From: Myxococcales bacterium
GTDB taxonomy: Bacteria > Myxococcota_A > Polyangia > Polyangiales > JAFGIB01
Assembly: GCA_029880325.1 (NCBI GenBank)
Contig: JAOUOP010000067.1
Location: 1 to 40,135, forward strand
Direction of reading: 5' to 3'
Length of the DNA: 40,135 nucleotides
Shown: positions 15,230 through 24,253 of the stretch, piece after piece
Layout: the number at the start of each line of letters is the position of its first letter
How positions within the stretch are numbered: position 1 is the stretch's first letter
The notes under the pieces: generated by a model
Seen by the model: the letters and a program-made list of their open reading frames with translations, nothing else
Told to the model about the DNA's origin: nothing
Database searches by the model: none
Program-made: the position numbers and the translations under genes

Positions 15230-17116
15230 ATGCCCGCCGCTCTCGCCACCGCCGAGATGACCGTCGCGCTCGCGCTCGCCGCCGGCGTCATCGCCCAATC
15301 GCTCGCACGACACTTGCGCATCCCCGGCATCGTCGTGCTGCTGGCGGTGGGCGTACTGCTCGGACCCGACGGGCTCTCGGTGATCGAGCCCGATCTGCTC
15401 GGCGACGCTTTGCTCACGCTGGTGGGTTTCGCCGTCGCGGTGATCCTCTTCGAGGGCGGGCTGAACCTCCGCATCGAGCGCCTACGCCGTGAAAATCGCG
15501 CCATTCGCCAGCTGGTTACCCTGGGCGCCCTGGTGACGCTGGTCGGCGGCAGCCTGGCCGCCCGCGTGATCATGGGCTGGGAATGGACCCGCTCGATTCT
15601 TTTCGGAACGCTGGTCATCGTCACAGGCCCCACCGTGATCACCCCCTTGCTGCGGCGGCTGCGAGTCGAGCACAAGACGGCCACGGTGCTGGAAGCCGAG
15701 GGCGTCTTGATCGATGCGGTGGGCGCCGTGGTCGCAACCGTCGCCCTCGAGGTCGCGCTCAGCCCCACGGGCAAGACCTTCGCCCTGGGGCTTTTGCACG
15801 TGCCGGCGAGTCTGGCGGCGGGCACGGCCATGGGGCTTTTGGGAGGGCTCTTGCTGGCGCTGCTACTGCGCTTCCGCAATGTCATTCCCGAGGGCCTCGA
15901 AAACATCTTCACGCTGTCGCTGGTGCTGGCCCTATTTCAGGTCGCCAATGCCGCCATGGCCGAGAGCGGCATCGCGGCCGCCACCGTTGCGGGCATCGTG
16001 GTCGGCAACTCCAGGAGCCACGTCCAGCGCGAGCTGATGGAGTTCAAGGAACAGCTGACGGTGATGTTCATCGGCATGCTCTTCGTCCTGCTGGCAGCCG
16101 ACGTGCGCCTGTCCGAGGTGCAGGCGCTGGGCGGCCGCGGGGTGCTGACGGCGCTGCTGCTGATGCTCGTGGTGCGACCTCTGAACGTGTTGGTCGGCAC
16201 CTACAGGACCGAGCTCAGCACCCGGCAGAAGACCTTCCTGGCCGCCATCGGCCCGCGCGGCATCGTGGCCGCCGCAATCGCGGCCTTCTTCGCGGCCGAA
16301 CTCGAAGCGGCTTCAATCGCGGGTGGAGGCGAGCTGCGGGCGCTGGTCTTTCTCGTGATCGTGGTTACGGTGCTGACAGCAAGTCTGGCCGGGCCGCTAC
16401 TGGCGCGGGCGCTGGGACTAAGACGCCCCCAGGACCGGGGCTGGCTCGTGCTCGGGAGCAACGAGCTGGCGGTGGCCCTCGGCCGTGCGCTCGACTCGGG
16501 CACCGAGGACGTGGTCTGCATCGATACCAACGCCAGCGCCTGTGAAGCCGCCGAGCAGGCCGGCCTGCGGGCGGTGGTCGGCAACGGGCTACGCGAGGAC
16601 GTACTCGCAGAGGCCGAGATCGACACCCGACGCGGCGCCATCGCCCTGAGCCCCAACACCGAGGTCAACCTGCTGTTCATGCAGCGCGCAAGGGAGCAGG
16701 CGCGCCGGCTGCAGCTGCTCGTCGCCATCGGACGCGCCCGGGCGCCCACGGCGCAGAAACTCGTCTACCAGGCGGGTGGACACCTGCTCTTCGGTCGCCC
16801 CGAACAGGTGGACCTGTGGGCGATTCGCCTTCGGCGCGGCATCGCGGAAGTCCAGCGCTGGCAGCTGACGCGCCAGGCCCGCGACGACGACGGCGGCGAG
16901 TTGCTGCTGGCCGACGCCCACGACGGGCTGCTGCTGGCGCTGGCTTACCACCGGGGTAGCACGGCCGCGCCCGTGGACGACGGCACGCGCTTCAAGCGCG
17001 GCGACGAGGTGAGCCTGCTCATCAACCTCGAGTGCGAAGACGAGGCGAAGCAATGGCTCACGGACCACGGCTTCGAGCGGCAAAATGGTCGGGACGACGA
17101 CAGCCATCCCGGCTGA
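15230..17116 (+). CDS. CPA-type Na+(K+)/H+ antiporter with C-terminal RCK/TrkA-N domain
   Basis: A 628-residue protein. Residues about 1-400 hold some twelve membrane helices of the cation:proton antiporter superfamily: LRIPGIVVLLAVGVLLGPDG, VILFEGGLNL, VTGPTVITPLLRR (the discontinuous helix) and EGVLIDAVGAVVA, whose Asp is the expected ion-binding residue. After about residue 405 comes a nucleotide-binding RCK_N fold (WLVLGSNELAVALGRAL, VVCIDTN, VVGNGLREDVL) and then a shorter RCK_C-like part. It probably exchanges Na+ or K+ for H+ under control of a bound nucleotide. The ATG at 15230 fits the first helix. Nothing indicates a partner protein nearby. Confidence 0.9.
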   Translation: MPAALATAEMTVALALAAGVIAQSLARHLRIPGIVVLLAVGVLLGPDGLSVIEPDLLGDALLTLVGFAVAVILFEGGLNLRIERLRRENRAIRQLVTLGALVTLVGGSLAARVIMGWEWTRSILFGTLVIVTGPTVITPLLRRLRVEHKTATVLEAEGVLIDAVGAVVATVALEVALSPTGKTFALGLLHVPASLAAGTAMGLLGGLLLALLLRFRNVIPEGLENIFTLSLVLALFQVANAAMAESGIAAATVAGIVVGNSRSHVQRELMEFKEQLTVMFIGMLFVLLAADVRLSEVQALGGRGVLTALLLMLVVRPLNVLVGTYRTELSTRQKTFLAAIGPRGIVAAAIAAFFAAELEAASIAGGGELRALVFLVIVVTVLTASLAGPLLARALGLRRPQDRGWLVLGSNELAVALGRALDSGTEDVVCIDTNASACEAAEQAGLRAVVGNGLREDVLAEAEIDTRRGAIALSPNTEVNLLFMQRAREQARRLQLLVAIGRARAPTAQKLVYQAGGHLLFGRPEQVDLWAIRLRRGIAEVQRWQLTRQARDDDGGELLLADAHDGLLLALAYHRGSTAAPVDDGTRFKRGDEVSLLINLECEDEAKQWLTDHGFERQNGRDDDSHPG

Positions 17117-17126
17117 GGGTTCTGCA

Positions 17127-17504
17127 TCACGGACAGACGCCTTCGGAACGGGGAGCGAGGTAAACCACGCTGGCAGCGCCGTTGTTGACCCAGCAGACCT
17201 GCTCACCATTGCTGGCGACCGACGCGGGATCGGCATGAGCGAGAGCGAGGGGAAAGCTGTCGCCGTGGGCGGGTTGCACGCCCATGACGGTTCCCTCGGT
17301 GCCCGGTTGCGCGAGCAGGGTGTAGGCGCTGCTCGCGGTGGTCCAGTGCACGCCGCTGCCGTCGGCGGCCAGGGACATGGGCTGGGTGGTGCCGCGTGCG
17401 AGCGTGCTCTCCATGCCGCCATCGGAGTCAGCCACCGCCATCGGGCGCGCAGGGCGTGGCATTGCCCCCCCCCCCGCGCAGACGACTGGGGCGGCGCACC
17501 GCAT
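17127..17504 (-). pseudogene. C-terminal fragment of a beta-propeller-like exported protein
   Basis: The last about 90 codons look genuinely coding: LARGTTQPMSLAADGSGVHW, TVMGVQPAHGD, PASVASNGEQVCWVNNGAA and VYLAPRSEG, which fit the repeat style of myxobacterial propeller proteins (VYWTN-like blades). Upstream the reading is compositionally odd and crosses an 11-base C tract at 17465-17475 (G tract on this strand); the start codon at 17504 has little support. No signal peptide or complete blade set is left, so this is most likely a truncated gene. A phase-variable short product beginning at ATG 17545 in another frame is conceivable but weak. Confidence 0.55.
17465..17475. repeat. Mononucleotide C(11) tract
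   Basis: Eleven consecutive C residues within the 5' part of the propeller fragment. Slippage here would switch reading frames; it is also a likely place for assembly error. Confidence 0.9.
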
Positions 17505-17609
17505 CCTGGCGTAGCGAGCTGTGCGTCGGTGGTGGTGGTGGTCATCGAATAGGCCAAACGAATGGGCGCTGCGCGTTGGAGTTCGGCCCTCGAAGGAGGG
17601 CGTCCGCTG

Positions 17610-17776
17610 TCAGACGACAACACCTAATAACTCCAAGTCATAACGCACAAGCACGGAGCGCTCGCCAGCGCGCGGCACATGCACGTCCACCACCGCACGT
17701 GCGTTGTGCATCTCGATGCTGCCGAACGCCTTGTAGAACAGCAATGGGCCACACCGACGGGCACGCTCGGGCCGTG
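17610..17776 (-). pseudogene. Short orphan coding fragment
   Basis: The minus strand reads GPLLFYKAFGSIEMHNARA, VVDVHVPRAGERSVLVRYD and LELLGVVV-stop, with the balanced, strand-alternating composition of a real protein end. No start codon or ribosome site fits. I do not recognise the family. The 31 bp at 17745-17775 are nearly identical (28/31, opposite strand) to the interior of the inverted-repeat element at 39434-39611, suggesting a rearrangement at this edge. The surrounding stretch 17505-17811 has no other supported gene. Confidence 0.35.
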
Positions 17777-17811
17777 TGAGAGACCGATGCCATTCCTTCG
17801 CGTTCCCCCGC

Positions 17812-18936
17812 TCAGTACTCCATCGACACCATCACCGACACCCGCACTTCGGCGTCCACGTGGCGCTGGGTCTGCAGCTGCAGCTCGCTGTCGAAGCCCG
17901 CTTCGCGCGCGAAGGGCGCCGGCGCCAGGGGTTCGATCCACTCGAGCTGGGGCATCAGACGCAGCTTCGGCGTCAACAGATGGTTGATCCCGATGACGCC
18001 TCGGAAAGCCTCGTCGCGGCTGTAATCGAGATCGGTGTCGGCCAGCTCCGCCACGACGATCGGCTGCAGCACCGCCTCGCCCCCCAGGGCGATGTCGTAG
18101 GTGACGTAGCCGAGCACTCCGCCGGCCCAGGGCAAGCGCAGCTCGGGTGCTGATTCGTCGCTCGCTTCGCCGCTGCCCGCGCCGATGCCCGGGGGGTTGA
18201 CGTTCTGGGCGCCCAGGGCTTCGATGCCGACCTCCAGCGACGATGAGCGCAGGCGCAGGTCGAGCCCGAAGGCGGCCAGCGTCGAGACGCGCTCGCGGCC
18301 CACGGGTTGGTAGTCGGTCTTCACACCGCCGCCGCCGCCGATGCGCAGCCATTTGAAGGGGCGGGCTTCCAGGCGCGCGAGCCAGTTGTTGGCCTCGCCG
18401 CTGGCTTCGCTGACCGACAGGTAGTAGCGCAGACGCGGTTTCTTGATCTTGCCCCAGAGCATCACACCCAGGGCGCGATCCCCCCAGTCGGACCCGCGTG
18501 TTACCTCAGAGTTAAATACACCGCGTTCGCGGAACGGCAGGCGGCCCCGGTTGGTCATCTCGATGGTCGAGTAGGGGCGGCGGAAGCGGCCGACCCGCAG
18601 CCTCAGCTCGCGCGTGAAGCGGTAGCCGGCGTAGGCATTGCGCACCATGGGGACCGAGTCGAGGTCGGCGCTGACGACGGCGCGGGCGCGACCGCCAAAA
18701 TCGGCGTCCAGGCGCAGCCGCGCCTGGTCGAGGAAGAAGCTGTCGTCGGTCTCGGGCGTGCCCAAAAGGGCGAGCTGCGTGGCGGTGGCGCGCGGCGACT
18801 CGTATTGCCAGCCGGCGATGACGCGAAGGCCCGCTTCGATGCGCGGAAGATCGCCTTGGTCGTCGGCACGCGCCGGCGGGGCCGGAGCCAAACACAGGGC
18901 GAGGATCAGAGGGATTCGGTACGGGCGCGGCAACAC
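17812..18936 (-). CDS. Outer-membrane porin-like beta-barrel protein (OprP/phosphate-porin type)
   Basis: A 374-residue protein with a signal peptide (residues 1-24, ending PPARA) and an amphipathic beta-strand pattern throughout. ARLRLDADFGGRARAVVSAD, YRFTRELRLRVGRFRRP and the tail VRVSVMVSMEY are typical of OprP/OprO-like porins, with an aromatic last residue as the barrel-assembly signal. Family members are trimeric anion-selective channels, but selectivity cannot be judged here. The start is GTG at 18936, preceded at exactly six bases by TAGTCT, so despite lying 45 bp behind the kinase gene it may have its own promoter. Confidence 0.82.
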   Translation of the reverse strand: MLPRPYRIPLILALCLAPAPPARADDQGDLPRIEAGLRVIAGWQYESPRATATQLALLGTPETDDSFFLDQARLRLDADFGGRARAVVSADLDSVPMVRNAYAGYRFTRELRLRVGRFRRPYSTIEMTNRGRLPFRERGVFNSEVTRGSDWGDRALGVMLWGKIKKPRLRYYLSVSEASGEANNWLARLEARPFKWLRIGGGGGVKTDYQPVGRERVSTLAAFGLDLRLRSSSLEVGIEALGAQNVNPPGIGAGSGEASDESAPELRLPWAGGVLGYVTYDIALGGEAVLQPIVVAELADTDLDYSRDEAFRGVIGINHLLTPKLRLMPQLEWIEPLAPAPFAREAGFDSELQLQTQRHVDAEVRVSVMVSMEY

Positions 18937-18942
18937 GGCCGG

Positions 18943-18948
18943 AGACTA
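18943..18948 (-). promoter_or_regulatory. Candidate -10 box of the porin gene
   Basis: TAGTCT on the minus strand lies six bases before the GTG at 18936, in the short gap after the kinase gene; leaderless transcription is inferred. Confidence 0.35.
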
Positions 18949-18981
18949 CTCCGAAGCCGATCCCAGCGGGAGTGACCGAAA

Positions 18982-20799
18982 CTACTCGACCGTGCGCGCG
19001 GTGATGGGGATCGAGAAGGAGACTTCACGCTGCTGGGGGCCGAAGCGGGTTTCCTGGGCGACGTTCAGGATGCACTTACCCAGGGGGGTGCCCGAGAGGG
19101 CCGCGGGGCTGAGCTTGGCGCTGTCGACGCGGCCGTCTGTGCCGATGGTGAAGTAGACCGACAGTCGCGGAGAGCCCTCGAGGCCCTTGGCGTGGCGGGC
19201 AAAGCAGGCTTCGATGTGGTTCTGGCGACGGCTGAAGCGTCGGGTCAGGCGCCTGGGATCGGGCGGCGCCGGTCCCGACTCGGCCTGCGCCGCGGGCGCG
19301 GGGTCCGGGTTTGCCGCCTCGGGCTCCTGGTCCGGCGGCTCGTCGGCCGCGGCCGGCTCGGACTCGTCCGGAGCCTCGGCACCCGCCTGGGCTGCGGGTT
19401 CGTCGGGCTCGTCGGGCTCGGCTGCCGGGGCAGACGGCGTGGTCGGCGTGGACTGGCGTTCGATGACCACCACCTGTTGCGAGCCTGCGCGCTGGGTCAG
19501 AACCCAAAAGCCACCGGCGACGATCACCCCGAGGAGCAACAGGGCCGAGGCGACCACGCCCGCCCGACCCAGGCCGGCTGCCGCGCCTGAAGCCGGCTTC
19601 TGCCGCAGCTCGGGCGCCGGCTGTGTGACCGACGCCGCGGGGGCGGGGGCTGCAGCATCGGACTCCACATCGCCCTGCACCGTCACCGCGCCGTGGTCGC
19701 CCGGTCCGACGCTGTCCATGGGCCCGGTGACGTCGGTGTCCTCGTCCATCAACTCCGAGACCGACATCGGCTGGGTCGCCCGCGCCTCACCGGTGCGCCA
19801 AGCCTCCTCGCGCACGCTCAGGCGCTCGAGGCCGAGCATCTCGGGCATCGTTCCCGTGTAGTCGGCGCGCAGCTGTTCGGCCAGCCTTCGCGCCACGACT
19901 TCTTCCGAGTCCGAGCGCAGCGCGCGCAGGGCCCCGGCGAATTCACCCGCGCTGGAGTAGCGCTCCTCGGGCTTTTTGCTGAGCGCGCGAAAGAGTACGT
20001 CATCGATGCGCTCGGGGGCGTCGTCACGCACGGCATGGACCGACTGGGGAACGGTGTTGAGGATCTTGAAGTAGATGTCGGCGGTGTCGCGACCCACGAA
20101 CGGGTTTTGACCGGTGAGCATTTCGTAGAGCATGACGGCCGCCGAATAGACGTCGCTCTGGGGGGTGGGGTCGTCGCCCTTGAACATCTCGAGCGCCAGG
20201 TAGGGCAGCTTGCCCTTGACCCGCGGCCTCTGGGTCTTGAACTCGGCCTGGTCACCGGTGACGCGCGCGATGCCAAAGTCGAGCAGCTTGACGGCGCCCT
20301 GCTCGGTCAACACCACGTTACTGGGCGAGACGTCGCGGTGGATGATGCGCATCTCGAGACCGTCGGAACGCTTGAAGGTGTGGGCGTAGTGCAGGGCCTC
20401 GAGCACCTTGCTGGCGATGTGCAGGGCGAAGTCCACGTCCAGAAGCCCGCGCTCGCGGTTGACGAAGCGCTGCCACTCGGCCAGCTGAAAGCCGTGGGCA
20501 TACTCGAGCACCATCACGTAGGCGCCATCATCCTGCTGGCCGAAGTCGAGCACCGAGACGATGTTGGGATGCTCCAGGTTCGACAGGATGCGCGCCTCGC
20601 GCACGAACATCTTGGAGACTTCCTTGTCGTCGACCAGCGTCGGCAATACGCGCTTGATCACCACCGGCTTGGCGAAGCCGGCCGCGCCCTCGGTGCGCCC
20701 CAGGTAGACCGTGCCCATGCCGCCATGGGCGAGCTTCTGCACGATCCGGTAGCGCCCCAGGACGCTCTGGTTGATCATCGTGTCCACTGGGCGATTCAT
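18982..20799 (-). CDS. Hanks-type Ser/Thr protein kinase with membrane helix and AgmX/TonB-C-like periplasmic tail
   Basis: A 605-residue protein. The kinase domain spans about 15-290: glycine loop LAHGGMGTVY, catalytic Lys49, Glu68, HRD 154-156, Asn161 and DFG 174-176, all present, so it should be active. A low-complexity linker follows, then one membrane helix at about 413-434, a long Pro/Ala/Glu/Asp-rich stretch and a C-terminal domain (ACF-like CFARHAKGL, LSVYFTIGTDGRVDSAKL, GKCILNVAQETRF) of the kind found in AgmX-type gliding/envelope proteins. The kinase is cytoplasmic and the tail periplasmic. It starts eight bases after the FecR gene and is likely co-transcribed, so envelope state may be sensed through the tail. 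Confidence 0.92.
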   Translation of the reverse strand: MNRPVDTMINQSVLGRYRIVQKLAHGGMGTVYLGRTEGAAGFAKPVVIKRVLPTLVDDKEVSKMFVREARILSNLEHPNIVSVLDFGQQDDGAYVMVLEYAHGFQLAEWQRFVNRERGLLDVDFALHIASKVLEALHYAHTFKRSDGLEMRIIHRDVSPSNVVLTEQGAVKLLDFGIARVTGDQAEFKTQRPRVKGKLPYLALEMFKGDDPTPQSDVYSAAVMLYEMLTGQNPFVGRDTADIYFKILNTVPQSVHAVRDDAPERIDDVLFRALSKKPEERYSSAGEFAGALRALRSDSEEVVARRLAEQLRADYTGTMPEMLGLERLSVREEAWRTGEARATQPMSVSELMDEDTDVTGPMDSVGPGDHGAVTVQGDVESDAAAPAPAASVTQPAPELRQKPASGAAAGLGRAGVVASALLLLGVIVAGGFWVLTQRAGSQQVVVIERQSTPTTPSAPAAEPDEPDEPAAQAGAEAPDESEPAAADEPPDQEPEAANPDPAPAAQAESGPAPPDPRRLTRRFSRRQNHIEACFARHAKGLEGSPRLSVYFTIGTDGRVDSAKLSPAALSGTPLGKCILNVAQETRFGPQQREVSFSIPITARTVE

Positions 20800-20807
20800 C
20801 GCGCGTG

Positions 20808-22832
20808 CTAGGGGCGTTTCCGCCGCAGGTAGTAGCGTATGCCATGGCGGGCGTGTTGAAAACGCACGGCGATGGCGCGCTGGTCGGCGCGCAGCGGGAT
20901 ATCCTGCGAAAAGCGGTGGCCGGCGCCGAGCTTGAGCACCTTGCCCTCCACGCTGACCTGGGAGCCCGCGACCGCAACACCGGCAACCTTCACCTTGCCG
21001 CCGCCGCCGAAGCCGCTCGGCGGCGGTAATTTCAGGCTGGCTGTGGGCGCTGCGTTGTCGAAGACCACGTCGATGGTGGTCTGCTTCGAGCGTTTGCGCA
21101 CTTTGTCGGACGTCTCGAAAAAGATCTTGGAGCTGCCGTCGCGCAACATGCTGGATTTGACGGTGAAGCGCGGTGCTTTGGTCTTGAATTTCCGCGCCGC
21201 CCCCGAAGCGGGCACCAGATGCAGCACGTAGCCCGACGCCTTGGGTGCGCCCTTCCAGCGCACATCCACGATCGGCTTGAGGTTCTGATACATCAGCGTG
21301 TAGCGCCGGCCGTCGGTCTCCACCTGATTGCGCGGCGCGGTTTGGGGCAGCGTCGAGAGGCCGGAATTGCGCACCACGCGCACGGCGCCGCGGGCGACGA
21401 CCTTCTTTGCGGGGCGGCCGTTTTCCATGCAGTGCACGGTGTAGCCGTGGCGACCGGGAGTAATCGAAACGTTGGCCCAGCGCGAGGTGAGCACGGGTTC
21501 GGACCCCGAGACCCGCACCAGGGCCGGGCGACCGGCACAGACCGCGGTGGTCTTGAATCCCACCACCGTGGGCGGCTTCGGATCGTAGACCCGGAAGGTC
21601 TCGCCCACCGGCACGCGCACTTCCGAGTAGGCCATGCCCTCGCCGTAATGCTGCGGCTCGCCGCTTTCGGCCTTGGCCGCGACTTCGGCTTCGGACGCTT
21701 CGCCCTCGGAGTCGGCGCTCGCGCCCAGGGTGGCCCGGTCGCCGGCTCCCAGGCTCTGACTGCCGCTACCGTCCTGGGCCTCGACGCTGCCACGGGTGAC
21801 CTCGACGCGGGTGCTGCCGTCGTCGCCGACCACCAGCTTGGCGCCGCTGCCGCCGTCGACGCCGCGCGCGATGATGGCGCCGCCGGGAACCTGCACCTTC
21901 AAGTCGCCATCGTCGGTGGTCACCTGCAGCGTGCCGTCGAGGGCTTCGACCAAGGCGTCGTCGGCGCCGCCCACCCGGTAGTGACCCTCGCGCAGCGTGG
22001 CGCGCTGCTTGCCGCGACGCAGCTGGGCCTGTGCGCCCTTACCCACCTTCAGCTCATCGCCTGCGTCGAAGCGGGTCGGACCCGCCAGTACGCTCGACCA
22101 ATCGTCCTCTCCGCTGGCCCGGCGCCGCACCTTGCCCTGCACGGAGGCCGCGACCTGATCGGGACCGAGCTCAGCCGCCGCCTGCTGCGCTTCGCCCTCG
22201 GCTCCGGTCGCCGCGGCCGGCTTGGCCGCGGCCGCGCCCGCGTCGGGGGTGCCGTCGTCGAGCACCGCCTGACCGATACCGACGCTCACGCTTTGGCCCT
22301 TCTCCAGCGTCTGGGTGGAGCCGTCGGAATGTTGAATCGTCGCGCCACCCAGCTCCACCGCGTAGCGCTGGCCGCGCCCGTCGCCCTGCAGGCGCACGCG
22401 GGTGCCGGCGCGCAACACTGCCGTGCCCAGCTGGGTCTGCAGCGACAGCTCGGCGTCGCCCGCCTCCACCACCGCCTGGCCCGCCTCGACGTCGATGCCC
22501 GCGGTCTTGTCGCCGCCCTCGCGCACCGAGGAAAAAAAGCGAATCGTGGTGTCGCTCTCCACGACCACCTTGCCACCGCCGCCCACGCGCAGCTCGGCAC
22601 CGGCGCCGCTGCCGGTGCGCAACCCGTCGCCCTCGTCGAAGCTCGCCCCCACCGGCGCCGCTTTCCACTGCTCGAGCTGGGCGGCAAAGTCGCGGCTGAC
22701 CTGCCCGTCTACCGCGCGCAGCTCAGCCAGACCGGCGGGCCCGCAACCCAGCACCGGTGCCACCGCTTCCAGACGCTCACAGGAGGACGCGCACAGTACC
22801 GCCAGCGCGATCAGGGCGGGGCGAAGTCTCAC
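20808..22832 (-). CDS. Double FecR-domain envelope protein
   Basis: A 674-residue protein starting at GTG 22832, whose first bases overlap the TGA of the preceding gene (GTGA), showing translational coupling. A lipoprotein-like signal ends at Cys18 (ALAVLCASSC). Two FecR-like beta modules follow: residues about 65-190 (EGDGLRTGSGAGAELRV, ETDT-like VVVESDTTIRF, AGTRVRLQ) and about 240-375 (AGDELKVGKGAQAQL, PGGAIIARGV, LGAGDRATLG). The C-terminal 270 residues carry Ig/fibronectin-like strands (VDVRWKGAPKASGYVLHLVP). FecR domains often bind peptidoglycan or relay envelope signals. An open reading much further upstream in this frame is only a shadow of the next gene. Confidence 0.85.
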   Translation of the reverse strand: MRLRPALIALAVLCASSCERLEAVAPVLGCGPAGLAELRAVDGQVSRDFAAQLEQWKAAPVGASFDEGDGLRTGSGAGAELRVGGGGKVVVESDTTIRFFSSVREGGDKTAGIDVEAGQAVVEAGDAELSLQTQLGTAVLRAGTRVRLQGDGRGQRYAVELGGATIQHSDGSTQTLEKGQSVSVGIGQAVLDDGTPDAGAAAAKPAAATGAEGEAQQAAAELGPDQVAASVQGKVRRRASGEDDWSSVLAGPTRFDAGDELKVGKGAQAQLRRGKQRATLREGHYRVGGADDALVEALDGTLQVTTDDGDLKVQVPGGAIIARGVDGGSGAKLVVGDDGSTRVEVTRGSVEAQDGSGSQSLGAGDRATLGASADSEGEASEAEVAAKAESGEPQHYGEGMAYSEVRVPVGETFRVYDPKPPTVVGFKTTAVCAGRPALVRVSGSEPVLTSRWANVSITPGRHGYTVHCMENGRPAKKVVARGAVRVVRNSGLSTLPQTAPRNQVETDGRRYTLMYQNLKPIVDVRWKGAPKASGYVLHLVPASGAARKFKTKAPRFTVKSSMLRDGSSKIFFETSDKVRKRSKQTTIDVVFDNAAPTASLKLPPPSGFGGGGKVKVAGVAVAGSQVSVEGKVLKLGAGHRFSQDIPLRADQRAIAVRFQHARHGIRYYLRRKRP

Positions 22833-24253
22833 TTCCGATTTCTCTCCTTGCGCAGATCGACGTTCAGGATGGTCACCCCATTCTCGCTCACCACGACGGT
22901 GCGGTTCTGGGATTCGTAGCCGTAGGAGCGCAGCCTGACCGTGTAGCGCCCGGGATCGACCACCAGCTCGAAGGATCCGTCGTCGCCCGTGGTGGCCTTG
23001 GCACCACCCGGATAGACCTTGGCGGTGGCCTTGAGGCCCTCGCCGGCGAAGGAGCGGATCAGGCCGCGGATGACGCCCTTGCCCGCCTCGGGATCGGCCT
23101 CGGCGGCGCTCGCTGCCGGATCGGGGGCCGGCTCGGGCTTGGGCTCGGGTTTCGCCGGAGGCTCGGGTTTCGGATCCTGGGGAGGCGGATCTTTCGGCTC
23201 GGGCTTGGGCCGCTTGGGCTTGGGCTCGGGCTTGGGCTCGGGCTTGGGCTTGGGCTCGGCTTTGGGCTCGGTCTGGAGCCCGGCATCCGTGGGCGGCGGC
23301 TTCGCCCGACGCCGGCGCTTGGAGACCCAGGGCTCGGGCGGGGGCGCCTCGGGCATCGCCATGCGCACACCCAAAAGCGACGCCACCCGCGGCGGCACGG
23401 GCGCCAGCGCTTCGTCGGCCGAGAGCGCCGGTCGCGACGACAGCGAACCTTCGATCAGCCACTCGAGCTGCACGGTCGGGCTCAGGAAATAGCGCAAGCC
23501 CAAGTCCAGGCGCAGCGGTGAGCGGGATAGCTCCGAGGCGCTGGTACCGACGATCAGATCGCTGGTGAACTCGCCGACGATCTCGAATTCGCCGACGCGG
23601 TGAGTCAGGCCCATGCCGAAGAGAAAGGCGTCATCGCCTCCGACGTCGAGCGCGATGCGATCGGCCGGCGCAACGGCGCTCACGTCGTCGACCAGCTGGG
23701 CGCTGCGATCGAGGCGAAAGCCCACCGATCCGAAGAAGCCCGAGCGACCGCCACCAAAGCCGAATCCGCCGAGCAAGCGCGCCTCGGGTGAGATCGCCTT
23801 GGGCTCGAAGCCAAAACCGTCGGCCAGCGGCAGCTCGGCGGCGATCTCACCCCCGAGTTGCGCGGCCTCGGCCACGCGCGTGCCGATCACGGTACCCAGC
23901 CGCAGCCGCCCCACCCAACCGACCTCCGCCGGCTGCCCCGCATCGTGGCTGACGGCATAGCCACGCGCAGAAAGCGAGGCGGCCAGAAAGTCCAGCAAGC
24001 CCGCCCCCACCGCAAGGCGACCGCCGTAGCGCGGGTGGCCGCCATCGGCCTCGGGGCGCGCTTCGGTGTAGGCCGCCTCGGCGCTGGCAGCCACGGAAAT
24101 GCGCTGGTAACCGAGGCGCGGTTGCAGCAAACGCACGGCCCCGGGCAGCGCAGCTGCCGTCTCACCGGCGCGCGGCTCTTCGGCACCGGCGACCCCTGAA
24201 GCCGCGACGAGCACGAGCAGGGTCCACAGGCCCACGCGTAATACGGGGGACAT
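22829..24253 (-). CDS. Outer-membrane barrel-like protein with Pro-Lys-Glu linker and carboxypeptidase-regulatory-like domain
   Basis: A 474-residue protein from ATG 24253 (MSPVLRVGLWTLLVLV; a longer reading to 24280 is less likely). A signal peptide ends near residue 24 (GVAGA). Residues about 30-310 show alternating amphipathic strands of a beta barrel or barrel-like outer-membrane domain. A low-complexity linker of PEPKPKPEPK units follows, long enough to span peptidoglycan, and then a compact beta-sandwich (VIRGLIRSFAGEGLKATAKV, DDGSFELVVDPGRYTVRL) of CarboxypepD_reg/PEGA type. It is the first gene of the FecR-kinase operon and is coupled to FecR by a GTGA overlap. Confidence 0.82.
   Translation of the reverse strand: MSPVLRVGLWTLLVLVAASGVAGAEEPRAGETAAALPGAVRLLQPRLGYQRISVAASAEAAYTEARPEADGGHPRYGGRLAVGAGLLDFLAASLSARGYAVSHDAGQPAEVGWVGRLRLGTVIGTRVAEAAQLGGEIAAELPLADGFGFEPKAISPEARLLGGFGFGGGRSGFFGSVGFRLDRSAQLVDDVSAVAPADRIALDVGGDDAFLFGMGLTHRVGEFEIVGEFTSDLIVGTSASELSRSPLRLDLGLRYFLSPTVQLEWLIEGSLSSRPALSADEALAPVPPRVASLLGVRMAMPEAPPPEPWVSKRRRRAKPPPTDAGLQTEPKAEPKPKPEPKPEPKPKRPKPEPKDPPPQDPKPEPPAKPEPKPEPAPDPAASAAEADPEAGKGVIRGLIRSFAGEGLKATAKVYPGGAKATTGDDGSFELVVDPGRYTVRLRSYGYESQNRTVVVSENGVTILNVDLRKERNRK
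23121..23280 (-). repeat. Low-complexity repeat coding for the (Pro/Lys/Glu) linker
   Basis: Imperfect short units reading GGCTCGGGCTTG on the + strand encode the PKPEPKPEP-type linker. Copy number is probably variable without frame change. Confidence 0.75.

Noticed and set aside
22833..23462. Upstream extension of the FecR protein frame
   Set aside because: It overlaps the barrel/regulatory-domain gene and is Arg/Ala/Gln junk. The GTGA overlap and the signal peptide fix the start at 22832.
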